Shown: positions 19,609-29,379, counted from the first letter of the stretch. The stretch: DNA of 51,831 bases from Candidatus Gastranaerophilales bacterium (GCA_947624935.1 CANQML010000002.1:1-51831); one strand, 5' to 3'. The notes: generated from the letters alone by a model not told the origin. Numbers and translations: made by a program.

Positions 19609-21131
19609 ATACTCAACTCCTCTTTGGCAGGTGTATAATCAGGGTTTATGGAAAGACTTTTTCTAAAACTGCGTTTTGCATCTGCCGTCAACCCTTTATT
19701 TTTATATACCAATCCTTGATAATAATAATATCTAAAATCATTTTCGTCAATATATTTCGCAATCGCCAAATATTGCGATGCACTGTCAAGTTTGCCGTTT
19801 TCTATGTCTATTCTGGCTAAATCTATCCAACTGTCTTTGAATTTGGGGTTTATTGCAAGTGATTTTTTCAAATATTGAACCTCGCGACTTTTGTCTAACA
19901 ATGCGGTTTCGTAATACGCCTCGTAACAATCCGAATGCGTTTTCAAAACTTTTGCATATAAATCTTGAGCATGTTTTGTGTCGCCGATTTTTAAATACGT
20001 TTGAGCAAGTCTGATTTCGGGAATAAAAGTATTTTTCCCACAGGCATTTTCGTAATATTTTTCGGCTTTTTGATAATCTTTTTTGTTATAAGCCAAATCG
20101 CCCAATACCATTAACGCTTCACTTTCCGATTTGTCGATTTTATACGCTTTCGTTGCGGTTTCTTCCGCTTTTTCATATTCCTTTAAGTCATAATAAACTC
20201 TCGACATTAAAGCATAAACCTTTTTGTTGTTGCTTTTTTTGGTGTTAAATGCCGTCTGTAATGTCCTGATTGATTTGTTTAATTCGCCCTCTAAATAGTA
20301 ATAGTGCGCCAAATGATATTTTTTTTCAAATTCATCTTTTTTGCATTTGTACAAAACGTATTCTTCTATTGAATTTATTTTTCTTGTAAATTCTGTTGTA
20401 TAAAACGGGTGCGATTTAATTTCCGCAATTATTTTCAATGCGTTTTGGGGTTTTTGAGATTGTGAAACTATTTCCGCTTTGAGTTTTTTGTAATTTATAT
20501 TTTGCGGATTTTTTTGGATTGCGGTGTCGATAAATTTTTGCGCATCATCAATGTTATTTGACTTAAAGTAACCCAAAGCCGTAATATAATTGGCATAATC
20601 AGATTTTTGCAAAAGGTTTGTGTTTTTTACAAGTTCTGCCGTAACTTCTCTTGATTGGTCGTTATATAATATGCTTGAATACATTTCCGCCAAATAAAGC
20701 TCGTCATCTTTTTCAAGCTTAACGGACGGATAGTAAAAATGCTTGACATCTTCAATTAACAAGTCCGATATGTCTTTATCTTTAAGTTTTGCAATTGAAA
20801 GCTCGGACAGGTCAAAAAATCCTAAATCAGCCATTTTTTCAGCCATTTGAAGATACATGTAATCTGAGGGAGTCGCACTTTCAAGCATCACGTAAAAATC
20901 CGTATAAGCTGATTTTACGTTGCTTTGAATATATTTATTCAACGCTATCGCATATTGGTTATAGATATCGTTTTTGGTTAAGGTAACTTTTTTAGGCGAA
21001 GTGTAGGTTTGAACGGTTTCGGGAAGGGCATGTTCAAGCGGGTTTGCGGGTTTTATTATGTCGTTAATGTTTATGGCATACGCTCCCGATGCCGTCATTA
21101 ACGCTATTAAAATCAAAACCCGTTTTTTCAT
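19605..21131 (-). CDS. Exported TPR-repeat protein
   Basis: Signal peptide MKKRVLILIALMTASGAYA; repeated TPR helices (YYYLEGELNKSIRTLQTAF, AYKIDKSESEALMVLGDLAYNKKDYQKAEKYYENA). Confidence 0.85.
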   Translation of the reverse strand: MKKRVLILIALMTASGAYAININDIIKPANPLEHALPETVQTYTSPKKVTLTKNDIYNQYAIALNKYIQSNVKSAYTDFYVMLESATPSDYMYLQMAEKMADLGFFDLSELSIAKLKDKDISDLLIEDVKHFYYPSVKLEKDDELYLAEMYSSILYNDQSREVTAELVKNTNLLQKSDYANYITALGYFKSNNIDDAQKFIDTAIQKNPQNINYKKLKAEIVSQSQKPQNALKIIAEIKSHPFYTTEFTRKINSIEEYVLYKCKKDEFEKKYHLAHYYYLEGELNKSIRTLQTAFNTKKSNNKKVYALMSRVYYDLKEYEKAEETATKAYKIDKSESEALMVLGDLAYNKKDYQKAEKYYENACGKNTFIPEIRLAQTYLKIGDTKHAQDLYAKVLKTHSDCYEAYYETALLDKSREVQYLKKSLAINPKFKDSWIDLARIDIENGKLDSASQYLAIAKYIDENDFRYYYYQGLVYKNKGLTADAKRSFRKSLSINPDYTPAKEELSI

Positions 21132-21137
21132 TTAGCC

Positions 21138-22796
21138 TCACATATAGTAGTGATTAAACAAATCTACTATTTCTTTTGAACTTTCGCTGTTTATAAAATT
21201 ATATATATCTAAAAGATTATAACGGCTCAATAGCTCCCTGTCCTCATCTTTAAAGACGATATGACTTTCCGTTAAAAATACGTCAATTACCTTGTCTAAA
21301 GGTATTGCCAAAAATACATCAACTATATTTTTGTCAAAATGTGAACCCGAATCGTTGATTAAAATTTTAATTACGTTTGCAATCGGCATTTTGTCACGAT
21401 AGTGTCTTTTTGAAGTTATGGCGTCAAAAACGTCGGATACGGCAAGTATTCTCCCGCCATAAGGGATGTTTTCTCCCGCAAGGTGCCTGTAATAACCCGT
21501 TCCGTTCCACTTTTCGTGGTGCGAGCAGGCAATTTCGGTTATCAATTTAAAATCATCTGACATGTGAATTTTTTCCAAAATGTCGTGGGTAATTCTTACG
21601 TGTTCTTGAATATGTTTGTATTCTTCGTCGGTAAGTTTACCTTCTTTTTGCAAAACCGCATCACGTATCCCGATTTTACCTATATCGTGTAAAATTGCGG
21701 CTTTTTCGATTATTTCTTTGTCATGCTCATCAAGATTGAGTGCATTTGCAATAAGCATTGCATAAAGTTTTACCCTGCTTGAATGCCCTGATGTTATCTT
21801 GTCACGTGCGTCTATGGATTTTGCAAGTGTGTCTATAAAGCTTTCAAAAAGCTGCTTTTGCTCTTTGTATAATTCTTTTTGCTGCTCGAATAATTGCGCG
21901 TTTTCTAAAGCAATACTTGCACTTCCGCCGATTGCAACAAGCAAATCTTCATCATTTTTTGTAAATACGCCATTAAGTTTGTTCAACACCTGAAATGCGC
22001 CGATGATTTCCTGATTATTGTTTTTTATCGGCATGCAAAGAATTGATTTGGTATGATAACCCGATTTTATGTCAACATCTTTGTTAAATCTGGGGTCAGC
22101 GTAAGCATCTTCAATATTAACGGATTCGCCCGTTTGAATTACATATCCGGCAAAGCCTTTATCGGCGGGGAATCTTATTTCTTCCATACCGAGCGCTACT
22201 TTTGACCAAATCTCATTTTTTTCTTTGTCTAAAATAAATACGGTGCATCTGTCCGCTTGAATTGCATTTTTGGTTTCTTCCGCTATAACTTTCAAAAGTA
22301 CGTCAATATCAGTCAGCGCTGAAATAGAACGCCCGATTTTTACCAAAGAAACCAATGGGTCGCTTTTCATCGGCAGTGAAAAGTCAAGCCCGTTTTCAAT
22401 CTGGTTTATTCTTGCGTTTATGTAGTCGGACATTAAAAATTCATCTTCTTTTTGTGCTAAAAGTTTGGCATTTTTGAAATTCAAAAGCGCGACATCGGTG
22501 CATTTTTCGCCCAGATTGATAATCCCTTGTGCAAGCTCGGCAAAAAGTTTTGATGTTGTGCTTTTTGCGGTAAGGTTTGCATCGTTTAGAAGTGAGAGCG
22601 CTTTTTCATAATCATGATTGTTATATGAAATTATCGCCAGCAAACTGTAACACACACAAATATAATCATAAGATTTCGTCTCGGTAAAATTTTTGTGTGC
22701 TTGCAAAAGATTTGTTGCGTCAAAGTCGTTGCCTTGGATTTGACTTATCACTTTTCTTATAATTTCTTTTCCTTCTAATTCTAAAATATTTGTCAT
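21138..22796 (-). CDS. GAF domain + HD-GYP-type phosphohydrolase
   Basis: GAF-like ALTDIDVLLKVIAEETKNAIQADRCTVFI; HDIGKIGI and HHEKWNGTGYYRHLAGENIPYGGRILAVSDVFDAITSKRHYR (GYP reads GYY). Confidence 0.88.
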   Translation of the reverse strand: MTNILELEGKEIIRKVISQIQGNDFDATNLLQAHKNFTETKSYDYICVCYSLLAIISYNNHDYEKALSLLNDANLTAKSTTSKLFAELAQGIINLGEKCTDVALLNFKNAKLLAQKEDEFLMSDYINARINQIENGLDFSLPMKSDPLVSLVKIGRSISALTDIDVLLKVIAEETKNAIQADRCTVFILDKEKNEIWSKVALGMEEIRFPADKGFAGYVIQTGESVNIEDAYADPRFNKDVDIKSGYHTKSILCMPIKNNNQEIIGAFQVLNKLNGVFTKNDEDLLVAIGGSASIALENAQLFEQQKELYKEQKQLFESFIDTLAKSIDARDKITSGHSSRVKLYAMLIANALNLDEHDKEIIEKAAILHDIGKIGIRDAVLQKEGKLTDEEYKHIQEHVRITHDILEKIHMSDDFKLITEIACSHHEKWNGTGYYRHLAGENIPYGGRILAVSDVFDAITSKRHYRDKMPIANVIKILINDSGSHFDKNIVDVFLAIPLDKVIDVFLTESHIVFKDEDRELLSRYNLLDIYNFINSESSKEIVDLFNHYYM

Positions 22797-22848
22797 AAGA
22801 TTTCCTCTTTTATTATTTTACAATATTTTAGAGAAATGTACAAATATT

Positions 22849-22880
22849 AAAAAAAAACGACCGCAAGCGGTCGTTGGAAA
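22849..22880 (-). terminator. Rho-independent terminator of the 22936 gene
   Basis: ACGACCGC-AA-GCGGTCGT hairpin with T-tract on minus strand. Confidence 0.75.
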
Positions 22881-22935
22881 AAAAGGAAAAAAGGGAAAAA
22901 CTTTTTGTAGTATACGTATAGTGTAAGCTCGAGAA

Positions 22936-23967
22936 TTAACCGAAAGTTTTGAAAGTGGATTCAGTGTTCTTTTCGATGACTTTTTGAACGGCTTCCATTT
23001 CGGTAGAGATTGCGTCTTGTTCAGTGTCAAGTTGTTTCAATCTGAGTTCTAAGTTTTTATCTTGAGCTTGAATAATTTCAATTTTAGCGTTAATTTCTTG
23101 AATTGCTTGATCATACTGATACTTATCGTATTCGTACTGGTTCATTGCATCATCGTATGCGTCTTGATCAGTCAAAGTATTAGTTGTCAATGAATAAGTA
23201 ACAGGGTTTTTATTATCTTTGTCATAAATCGTGATATTTATGTAACGCCCAGTAGAATCTTTTTCCAATTTAGCGGTTCTCTGCTTAATTTCTTCGGTTT
23301 CTTGAACGGAACCCATTTTGTAAGCGGGGATGCTTGATTGAGATGTTCCTTGAGTACCATTTGTATAAATAGCATCTTCAACCACCTTTTTGTTGTAGAA
23401 AATAGGTGACCAGGTGCCGGTAGAGGTATTTTGAACGTATCTTACATACCAATCTGTTCCTGCTTGAGGATATCTTTTATTTAATTGTTCAACGAAAGCT
23501 TTTTCTTCTGCCGCAAGATTTTTTAATTGATCAGGTGAAAGAGTTTTGAGATAAGGATCATTTTCATCGTTAGTGATAGTATTTTCGCCCATTTTTCTCA
23601 ATTTTTGAGAGCCTATATAGTATGAACCATCTGTTTCTTTTGTAATAACAGCGTTACCGGCAGCAACGGGAGCGAAGTCATTAGTCCAAGATTGCACGTA
23701 GCTAACTTTGTAAGTACCGTCATTTTGTGCAATCAAAGAAGTGATAGAGTTATACAAGTTACCGTCTTGGAAGGTGTAAACGGTTTTTGTATAATCTGCA
23801 GATGAAGGCGGAGTAGGAACCGTCATACCAAGCAGTTGGTTGTAGTAGTTAGCTGTTTCGTTAGCTAAGGTTGTACGCTGCTGGTTAATCTGCTGCCCTT
23901 CGTATTCGACGTTAGTTTTTCTTGCTGTCAAGCCAAGGAATCTGGCTTGGGATGCTGCCATACCCAT
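22936..23967 (-). CDS. Paralogue A of the MGMAASQARFLGLTARKTN family, unknown function
   Basis: Start placed at MGMAASQ (SD AGGAAG; predicted TSS lies downstream of the ORF-track ATG at 24003); conserved N- and C-terminal helical ends shared with 24100..25929. Confidence 0.85.
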   Translation of the reverse strand: MGMAASQARFLGLTARKTNVEYEGQQINQQRTTLANETANYYNQLLGMTVPTPPSSADYTKTVYTFQDGNLYNSITSLIAQNDGTYKVSYVQSWTNDFAPVAAGNAVITKETDGSYYIGSQKLRKMGENTITNDENDPYLKTLSPDQLKNLAAEEKAFVEQLNKRYPQAGTDWYVRYVQNTSTGTWSPIFYNKKVVEDAIYTNGTQGTSQSSIPAYKMGSVQETEEIKQRTAKLEKDSTGRYINITIYDKDNKNPVTYSLTTNTLTDQDAYDDAMNQYEYDKYQYDQAIQEINAKIEIIQAQDKNLELRLKQLDTEQDAISTEMEAVQKVIEKNTESTFKTFG

Positions 23968-24004
23968 GATATGCTTCCTTTCGTATTTTCCTTTTGTACT
24001 CATG

Positions 24005-24032
24005 ATTACGGCATAGTTGAGCGAAAACTTTA
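24005..24032 (-). promoter_or_regulatory. Sigma-28-type promoter for paralogue A
   Basis: Minus strand TAAAGTTT-N12-GCCGTAAT. Confidence 0.65.
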
Positions 24033-24099
24033 ATTTTCAGCTCGTTTCTTGTTACATTTCGTAACAAAACTACTGCAATTGGAAAAATATTGTCAATTT

Positions 24100-25929
24100 C
24101 TAACCAAATGTTTTGAAAGTGGATTCGGTGTTCTTTTCGATAACTTTTTGAACCGCATCCATTTCGGTAGAGATTGCATCTTGTTCAGTGTCAAGTTGTT
24201 TCAATCTAAGTTCTAAGTTTTTATCTTGAGCTTGAATAATTTCGATTTTATCATTGATTTGCTGTATTGATTGATCGTATTGATACTTATCGTATTCATA
24301 TTGATTCATTGCATCGTCATAAGCATCTTGGTCGGTCAAAGTGTTAGTAGTTAATGCATAGGTAATCGGGTTAATCAAATTACCGTTTTCATCTGTATCA
24401 TAAATAGTTATGTTAATATAACGCCCTGTAGAATCTTTTTCTAATTTTGCAGGCTTTTGTTTAACCTCCTGATTAACTTTTCTCGTACCTATTTCATAGG
24501 CTTTTACTTTTGAAATAATGTCGCCGTTTTCGGTCGTAATTCCTTCGTATAAATCATCTCCGTTATAAAAAACGGGTTCGTATTCGCCTGACGTGGTATT
24601 TTTTACATACCTTACATACCAGCCGTTGTCGGATTCGTCCAGCTCCTGTAACCTTTCTGCCCAGTAGCATTCTTCATCATATAATTCTTCCAACTGCCCG
24701 CATGAAAGACTTCTTAAATATTCGTCATCACCGTCATAAAATTTACTGCTTGTAATCTCATAAACATCACTGTAATTTTGTGAGTTCATGTACTTGCCTG
24801 CATATTGGTCGTATAACTCTTGCCATTGCGCATGTTTGGTGTTGTATATGTTTTCCGGGCTTAAATTTTCTACCGTAGTCCAGAAATCTTCCCACCTTTG
24901 CTGCAGTTTTTCAGGAGTTATTTCATTTTCGTTATAGTTCGGATTGCTTAATGTGTAGTCATATATGTCATAACCTTGGCTGTTGTATTTGTGGTTGCTC
25001 AAATAAAGCGCTACATCAACATATAAATCTACTAATTGTTGATAAGTATCCGGATATAATTTTTGTAATCTGTCTTTTAATGTTAAAGTTGTTTGATCTA
25101 CCGCATTGGTTTCCCAACCCGATTTGGTAAGAGAATAAGTATTAGCTCTGTTATTTGTAAGTGTAACTCCTTTGGAAGAAGTTACGGACTTATCGGGATT
25201 GTTGCCCCAAATCAATTTGCACAAATTGTGTTCCATGTGTCCCATGTGGTATTGGTCGGTTAATTTTACACCCGAATAGCATTGAGTTTGTTGATAGTTG
25301 ATTACAAGCCCCTGCATGCTGAAATCTTCACGGGTCGGCTCTTTGCCGATAACTTCGCAGATTTTTTGATAGTCTGCCGGAACTAAAGTAATATCGCCGT
25401 CATAAAATTTGTAATTATCGTTTAATCGGTGTTGTTGCCCGTCTTTGCCTATGGCAACCTTTGAGGTGGTAATACCTGTCCCCAATTCTCTTAATGTGTC
25501 TTTCCCTATATTAAACGTATATTCTGTTTGTGCAATTTTATTTGCCGTTAATTGTAAAAAGTTAGATACAGTGCTTATTTTTCGATTTTTAGGCTGCGCA
25601 TTTACTATTGAACTTGCACTGGATGTAACTATTGAAAAATCATCATTATAGCTTGACAAATAACTTACCATATAAGTACCGTTTTGTTGCGCAATTAAGG
25701 AGGTGATTGAATTGTACAAGCTGCCGTCTTGGAATGTGTAAACTGTCTTGGTAAAATCTGCAGATGAAGGAGGTGTCGGAACAGCCATACCTAAAAGCTG
25801 CCCGTAGTAGTTAGCGGTTTCGTTCGCCAACGTGGTGCGTTGCTGATTAATCTGCTGTCCTTCATATTCAACATTTGTTTTTCTTGCTGTCAAGCCTAAA
25901 AATCTGGCTTGAGATGCTGCCATACCCAT
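24100..25929 (-). CDS. Paralogue B of the MGMAASQARFLGLTARKTN family, with expanded central region
   Basis: Same N-terminal ~85 aa and C-terminal ~110 aa as paralogue A, plus about 260 extra central aa; start at MGMAASQ with SD. Confidence 0.85.
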   Translation of the reverse strand: MGMAASQARFLGLTARKTNVEYEGQQINQQRTTLANETANYYGQLLGMAVPTPPSSADFTKTVYTFQDGSLYNSITSLIAQQNGTYMVSYLSSYNDDFSIVTSSASSIVNAQPKNRKISTVSNFLQLTANKIAQTEYTFNIGKDTLRELGTGITTSKVAIGKDGQQHRLNDNYKFYDGDITLVPADYQKICEVIGKEPTREDFSMQGLVINYQQTQCYSGVKLTDQYHMGHMEHNLCKLIWGNNPDKSVTSSKGVTLTNNRANTYSLTKSGWETNAVDQTTLTLKDRLQKLYPDTYQQLVDLYVDVALYLSNHKYNSQGYDIYDYTLSNPNYNENEITPEKLQQRWEDFWTTVENLSPENIYNTKHAQWQELYDQYAGKYMNSQNYSDVYEITSSKFYDGDDEYLRSLSCGQLEELYDEECYWAERLQELDESDNGWYVRYVKNTTSGEYEPVFYNGDDLYEGITTENGDIISKVKAYEIGTRKVNQEVKQKPAKLEKDSTGRYINITIYDTDENGNLINPITYALTTNTLTDQDAYDDAMNQYEYDKYQYDQSIQQINDKIEIIQAQDKNLELRLKQLDTEQDAISTEMDAVQKVIEKNTESTFKTFG

Positions 25930-25951
25930 GACGTTTCCCTTTTTATTCATG

Positions 25952-25979
25952 TTTACGGCATATTGAAAGGCAGACTTTA
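25952..25979 (-). promoter_or_regulatory. Sigma-28-type promoter for paralogue B
   Basis: Minus strand TAAAGTCT-N12-GCCGTAAA, identical spacing to the other two. Confidence 0.65.
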
Positions 25980-26014
25980 ATATTTAAACCTATTTTCTTA
26001 ACAAATCTTAATGA

Positions 26015-27379
26015 TTATTTTTTAAAGGCAGCAATTTTTTCTAAACTGTCACTTTCAAAATAAATTCTCAAAAGAGGTTCAGTTCCGCTTTTTCTGACCA
26101 AAACCCAGCTTGAATTGTCGTCTAAGTACAATTTTACACCGTCTTTGAAGTCTTTTTTTATAACTTTCATTTGCGCAAAATCTTCGGCGACTTTGAATTT
26201 ATCGAGGATTTTTCCCGCCGCTTCGTTATTTTCAAGCTTTAAATCAACTCGGTCGTTGTAGAATTTGCATCCTGCCAGAGTTTCAATTTCACGCTGCAAT
26301 TCAACCAGTGTTTTATTTTCATAAGCCATAGCCTCTAAAATAAGCAAATTTGCCAAAATACCGTCTTTTTCGGGGATGTGACCTTGTATACTCAATCCGC
26401 CGGATTCTTCGCCTGCAATAATCGGGTTAAAGTCACGCATGGCTTTTCCGACATGCTTAAATCCCACGGCGGTTTCAATCACTTCAACATTGAGCTTTTC
26501 GGCAATTCTGTCAAGCAATAAACTTGCGCCGACTGTTTTTACAAGGCATCCGTCAAGATTTTTGTGACGCTTGAGGTGCAAAAGCAAAATCGCAATAATT
26601 TCGTTTGGCGTTACATATTCACCGTTTTCATTTATGACGCCAAACCTGTCGCCGTCACCGTCGTTTGCAAACCCGACAGAATTAGGCGTTTTTTTGACCA
26701 TTTCAATCAAATCTTTCATATACTGCGGTTTAGGTTCGGGCATTTGCCCGCCAAAATTGGGGTCATGCATCATGTGTATCGCGTTAAATTTAATGTCTTT
26801 TTCACTCAAAAGCTTGTCAAAATACCCGATTGTTGCCGAATACAAACCGTCAAATATTATGTTTTTGTTCAATTCTCTTATTTTTTCAAAATTTATATGT
26901 GATTTTATTTGTTTAAAATAATCGGGTGCAAAGTCATAAAGCTTAACAAAACCTTTAATTTTTTTCTCAAAATCTTTGCCTAAATAAGAAACAATTTCGT
27001 CTGTTATTTCGCTTGTTGCAGGGCCTGCAAAGTCAGGGATAAACTTTATTCCCAAATATTCAGGCGGGTTGTGCGACGCCGTAAACATTATGGCGCACGC
27101 ATCCAAAAGTTTGGCGTTATAAGCTAAAACAGGCGTCGGAAGGACTTTTTCACTGTATAAAACATTAAATCCAAATTCACAAAGAAGGTTTGCACATTGG
27201 CTTGAAAATTCTTTTGCCATATTCCTCGGGTCATAGCCGATAATTATTTTTTTATAAATCCCAAAATTTTCAAAGACATAATTTGCAATGGCTTTGGTCA
27301 CAATTTCTACATTTTCTTTTGTAAAATCTTCTCCGACGACGGCACGCCAGCCGTCCGTTCCAAACTTAATATTTGCCAT
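26015..27379 (-). CDS. Phosphoglucomutase/phosphomannomutase family protein
   Basis: IKFGTDGWRA, FTASHNPPEYLGIKF, FANDGDGDRFG, GEESGG, VRKSGTEPLLRIY. Confidence 0.9.
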   Translation of the reverse strand: MANIKFGTDGWRAVVGEDFTKENVEIVTKAIANYVFENFGIYKKIIIGYDPRNMAKEFSSQCANLLCEFGFNVLYSEKVLPTPVLAYNAKLLDACAIMFTASHNPPEYLGIKFIPDFAGPATSEITDEIVSYLGKDFEKKIKGFVKLYDFAPDYFKQIKSHINFEKIRELNKNIIFDGLYSATIGYFDKLLSEKDIKFNAIHMMHDPNFGGQMPEPKPQYMKDLIEMVKKTPNSVGFANDGDGDRFGVINENGEYVTPNEIIAILLLHLKRHKNLDGCLVKTVGASLLLDRIAEKLNVEVIETAVGFKHVGKAMRDFNPIIAGEESGGLSIQGHIPEKDGILANLLILEAMAYENKTLVELQREIETLAGCKFYNDRVDLKLENNEAAGKILDKFKVAEDFAQMKVIKKDFKDGVKLYLDDNSSWVLVRKSGTEPLLRIYFESDSLEKIAAFKK

Positions 27380-27430
27380 ATCCTTCTTCTTTCTGTTATA
27401 ATTATATATGAAATTTCAAGTTAAGTAAAT

Positions 27431-28288
27431 ATGGACTTTTCAAATATACTAAACATCGCATACTTAGGACCAAAGGCATCGTTTTCAGAGATGGCACGTG
27501 ATGCTTTTTGCGAAAAATATAACATCAACACTTTTTCAACTCCGCTGAAAACAATTCCCGAGGTTGTTGATTTTGTTGACAAAAACCCGTTTACGCTCGG
27601 GGTGCTTCCCGTTGAAAATTCAATAGACGGTACGCTTAGAGCCTCTTTGGATTGCCTTATGTACACAAAAAATCCAAACATAAGAATTTTATCCGAGCTG
27701 GTTTTACCGATTGAATATTGTCTTTTGTCAAGGACGACGGAGTTTTACAGCATAACGGGAATTATCGGAACGCCGTATCTGCTTGGGAAATGTCAGGATT
27801 TTATAAAACACGAAATGCCTTTAAACTTGAATATAATTGAATGTGCAAGTATGAGCGAATGCGCCGCAAATCTTTCCAATTACAATTTGACTTACGGCTC
27901 AATCGGCAATAAAAAAACGGCAGAAACTTATATGCTCAACGTCTTGAAAGAAAATATTAACGATGATAAAACAAACCAAACAAGATATATTTTAATAGGT
28001 GATTTTGAAACATTTCCCACCAAAAACGACAAAACAACGCTTTGTTTTGCTACAAAACATGAGCCGGGTGCACTGTTAGAGGTTTTGAAAATCTTTTTGG
28101 AAAATGAAATAAACCTTACCTATATTGCATCGCGTCCGGCAAAACACAATTTGGATGAATATATGTTCATAGTGAACTTTGACGGTCATATTCACGAAAA
28201 AAGAATTTTGAATGTTCTAAATCAAGTTAAACCAAAAACGATTTTGTTCAGATTTTTAGGGTCTTACGAAAAAAATATGCTTGACTGA
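27431..28288 (+). CDS. pheA: Prephenate dehydratase (PDT + ACT)
   Basis: IAYLGPKASFSEMA, GVLPVENSIDGTLRASLD, TRYILIGD, HEPGALLEVLKIF. Confidence 0.9.
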   Translation: MDFSNILNIAYLGPKASFSEMARDAFCEKYNINTFSTPLKTIPEVVDFVDKNPFTLGVLPVENSIDGTLRASLDCLMYTKNPNIRILSELVLPIEYCLLSRTTEFYSITGIIGTPYLLGKCQDFIKHEMPLNLNIIECASMSECAANLSNYNLTYGSIGNKKTAETYMLNVLKENINDDKTNQTRYILIGDFETFPTKNDKTTLCFATKHEPGALLEVLKIFLENEINLTYIASRPAKHNLDEYMFIVNFDGHIHEKRILNVLNQVKPKTILFRFLGSYEKNMLD

Positions 28289-28310
28289 ACCCGCAAAAGT
28301 ATGTTATAAT
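28281..28310 (+). promoter_or_regulatory. Sigma-70 promoter within the pheA 3' end, driving the tail-fibre-like pair
   Basis: TTGACT-N18-TATAAT with extended -10 TG. Confidence 0.65.
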
Positions 28311-28362
28311 TAAATTTGCCAATTGATTCATATAATTTATTGCCCGGAAAGGTAAAAATTAT

Positions 28363-29379
28363 ATGCAAAATTCATTAATTCCCTATTCATTTATCCCGGG
28401 AACGAAAGCAAAAGCGCAGGAAGTTAATGCAAACTTTATAGCTTTAGCTGACAAAATTCAGGATAACCAGTCGGTCGTAACAAATCAGTTAACCGAAATA
28501 GAGAGCACTTTTTCAAACAAGCTTGAACAAGTAGAAAATACCATAACAAACCAATGCGCAAGTCCTTCACTTGCAAATACCGGTACTATAACCAACACGA
28601 TACTTGAAGCCCCAAACGGTGTTGCAGATTATGATAGTCAAACCGTAAACGTAAAAGCAGGGCTTAAAGTCCTTATCCCTGACGGGAAAGAAGCAAACGG
28701 CAGATTGAAAAATGTCGAATACGTCACACCTGATATCATAACCAAAACCGTTACTAATCTAAAAAACACAAAAACCGTTTTGTTTTTAAACGACGACGGC
28801 ACAGTAGATATAGTTTATCAGGGTAATGTTTTTTATAAAAACACAACACCGACTACTTTGACTGATAATGTCCATTGGTATAATACGGATACTAATAAAT
28901 GGAATAAGTATGTTAAGTCAGCTTCCGAATGGCAGGAAATCAAATGTCTACCGATAGCCATAGTTATTTGGAATAATAACAGCCAAATATCTTCGCTTGT
29001 TCCGTCAAAAGCCATCAATTTGGTAAAAGCTTCTGATTTAAACGATTTTTACACAATAAAAGGCATATTACCAAAAGAGTTGGATTATGTTGTAGAACGC
29101 TGGCAAAGCGGTTGGAGCTATTACGAAGTTTACAAATCGGGTTGGGTTCGTCAGGGAGGTTACGTAGACGGTAACGGAGATGCCTATGCCAACTTTTTTA
29201 TTCCGGTAAGTACGGCTACAGGCATTGCGCTTGCCCGTGCCTCCGGTCCGTCAACCACCGGCAGTTCTCAAGTATGGGTGCGTAGTATTAGCTCTTATAA
29301 TATGGCAATCTATTCACCGTCCGCTACAGGTAGAATTTGGAATGTATGCGGTTACAAATTAAATGCGGAGGAGGTGTAG
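28363..29379 (+). CDS. Phage tail-fibre/receptor-binding-like protein
   Basis: N-term FIPGTKAKAQEVNANFIALADKI typical of tail-fibre-like proteins; C-term WQSGWSYYEVYKSGWVRQGGYV... receptor-binding-like region. Confidence 0.55.
   Translation: MQNSLIPYSFIPGTKAKAQEVNANFIALADKIQDNQSVVTNQLTEIESTFSNKLEQVENTITNQCASPSLANTGTITNTILEAPNGVADYDSQTVNVKAGLKVLIPDGKEANGRLKNVEYVTPDIITKTVTNLKNTKTVLFLNDDGTVDIVYQGNVFYKNTTPTTLTDNVHWYNTDTNKWNKYVKSASEWQEIKCLPIAIVIWNNNSQISSLVPSKAINLVKASDLNDFYTIKGILPKELDYVVERWQSGWSYYEVYKSGWVRQGGYVDGNGDAYANFFIPVSTATGIALARASGPSTTGSSQVWVRSISSYNMAIYSPSATGRIWNVCGYKLNAEEV

Noticed and set aside
27397-27428. Mini-ORF MKFQVK* between an extended -10 and pheA as an attenuator
   Set aside because: Too short, no Phe-rich run and no alternative hairpins seen; more likely a short 5'UTR.
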